Source: an uncultured Bacteroidales bacterium
Lineage (GTDB): Bacteria; Bacteroidota; Bacteroidia; Bacteroidales; Muribaculaceae
Direction: 5' to 3'
Length of the DNA: 7,899 nt
NCBI GenBank assembly: GCA_900554345.1
Contig: USHH01000098.1
Coordinates: 1-7,899, forward strand
A program made the translations under genes and the position numbers. This document shows, in pieces, positions 7,808-7,899 of the stretch (positions within the stretch are counted from its first letter, which is position 1; every line of letters starts with the position of its first letter). The notes under the pieces were generated by a model. The model was not told the origin of the DNA. It saw only the letters and a program-made list of their open reading frames with translations, and searched no databases.

Positions 7808-7899
7808 TTATTGGCCGAGGATTACCGGGAAGAGCTTCCAGCCGGGGGCCTGTTTCTCCGATTTGTTCTCTGATATCTTGACGAGTCCCTTGATTATAC
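7808..7899 (-). CDS. C-terminus of an unidentified protein (partial, runs off right edge)
   Basis: On the minus strand an open frame enters from the right edge and ends at a TAA (7810-7808). It reads 29 complete residues ending in KQAPGWKLFPVILGQ. The other two minus frames are less protein-like, and codon choice here resembles the neighbouring genes, so this is probably a real gene end convergent with the regulator-like gene. Only 11 bases separate the two stop codons, and no good terminator stem is visible between them. The fragment is too short for me to assign a family or function. Confidence 0.5.
   Translation of the reverse strand, partial: IIKGLVKISENKSEKQAPGWKLFPVILGQ

Noticed and set aside
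7799..7820. Possible bidirectional terminator between the convergent genes (CCTC at 7801 with GAGG at 7817).
   Set aside because: Only 4 bp pair before a mismatch, and there is no T tract on either strand.
7855..7866. Second copy of TCTCCGATTTGT, also found at 6031-6042 overlapping the palindrome.
   Set aside because: The second copy lies inside the partial coding frame at the right edge, has no inverted partner, and 12 bases is short enough to be coincidence.

Overview
The window looks like chromosomal DNA from a gut-type Bacteroidales bacterium. GC-rich genes alternate with AT-rich spacers. Promoter-like boxes match the Bacteroidetes pattern (TAnnTTTG at -7, TTG/TTTG about 20 nt upstream), and starts lack clear Shine-Dalgarno sequences. 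It also carries a large secreted protein with choice-of-anchor J, fibronectin III and C-terminal sorting-type domains. The high GC would fit a Muribaculaceae-like lineage better than Bacteroides, but that is inference. I see no insertion sequence, phage gene, tRNA, rRNA or CRISPR array.

Layout. Positions 1-41 (minus) hold the first 13 codons of a gene that runs off the left edge. Positions 69-1265 (minus) encode a saccharopine-dehydrogenase-family enzyme, most likely the carboxynorspermidine/carboxyspermidine dehydrogenase of polyamine synthesis, with its own promoter at about 1323-1356. A terminator-like hairpin (1398-1437) separates it from a 1485-residue secreted multidomain protein (1476-5933, minus). 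A 285-base AT-rich divergent intergenic region (5934-6218) follows, with a promoter for each direction and a perfect 10+2+10 bp palindrome plus a third half-site. On the plus strand, 6219-7796 encodes a membrane-anchored regulator-like protein: lipoprotein-type signal, TPR-like helices, a transmembrane helix, a coiled coil and a C-terminal LuxR/sigma-4-like helix-turn-helix. The stop codon of another minus-strand gene lies only 11 bases beyond it, and that gene runs off the right edge.

How the parts may work together. The most interesting unit is the divergent pair: a putative one-component transmembrane regulator with a periplasmic sensing part and a very large exported adhesin-like protein. 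They share a control region with an operator-like palindrome just upstream of the secreted protein's -33 box. It is inference, not demonstrated by the sequence, that the regulator binds this palindrome and controls its neighbour. The polyamine enzyme appears to be an independent housekeeping transcription unit.
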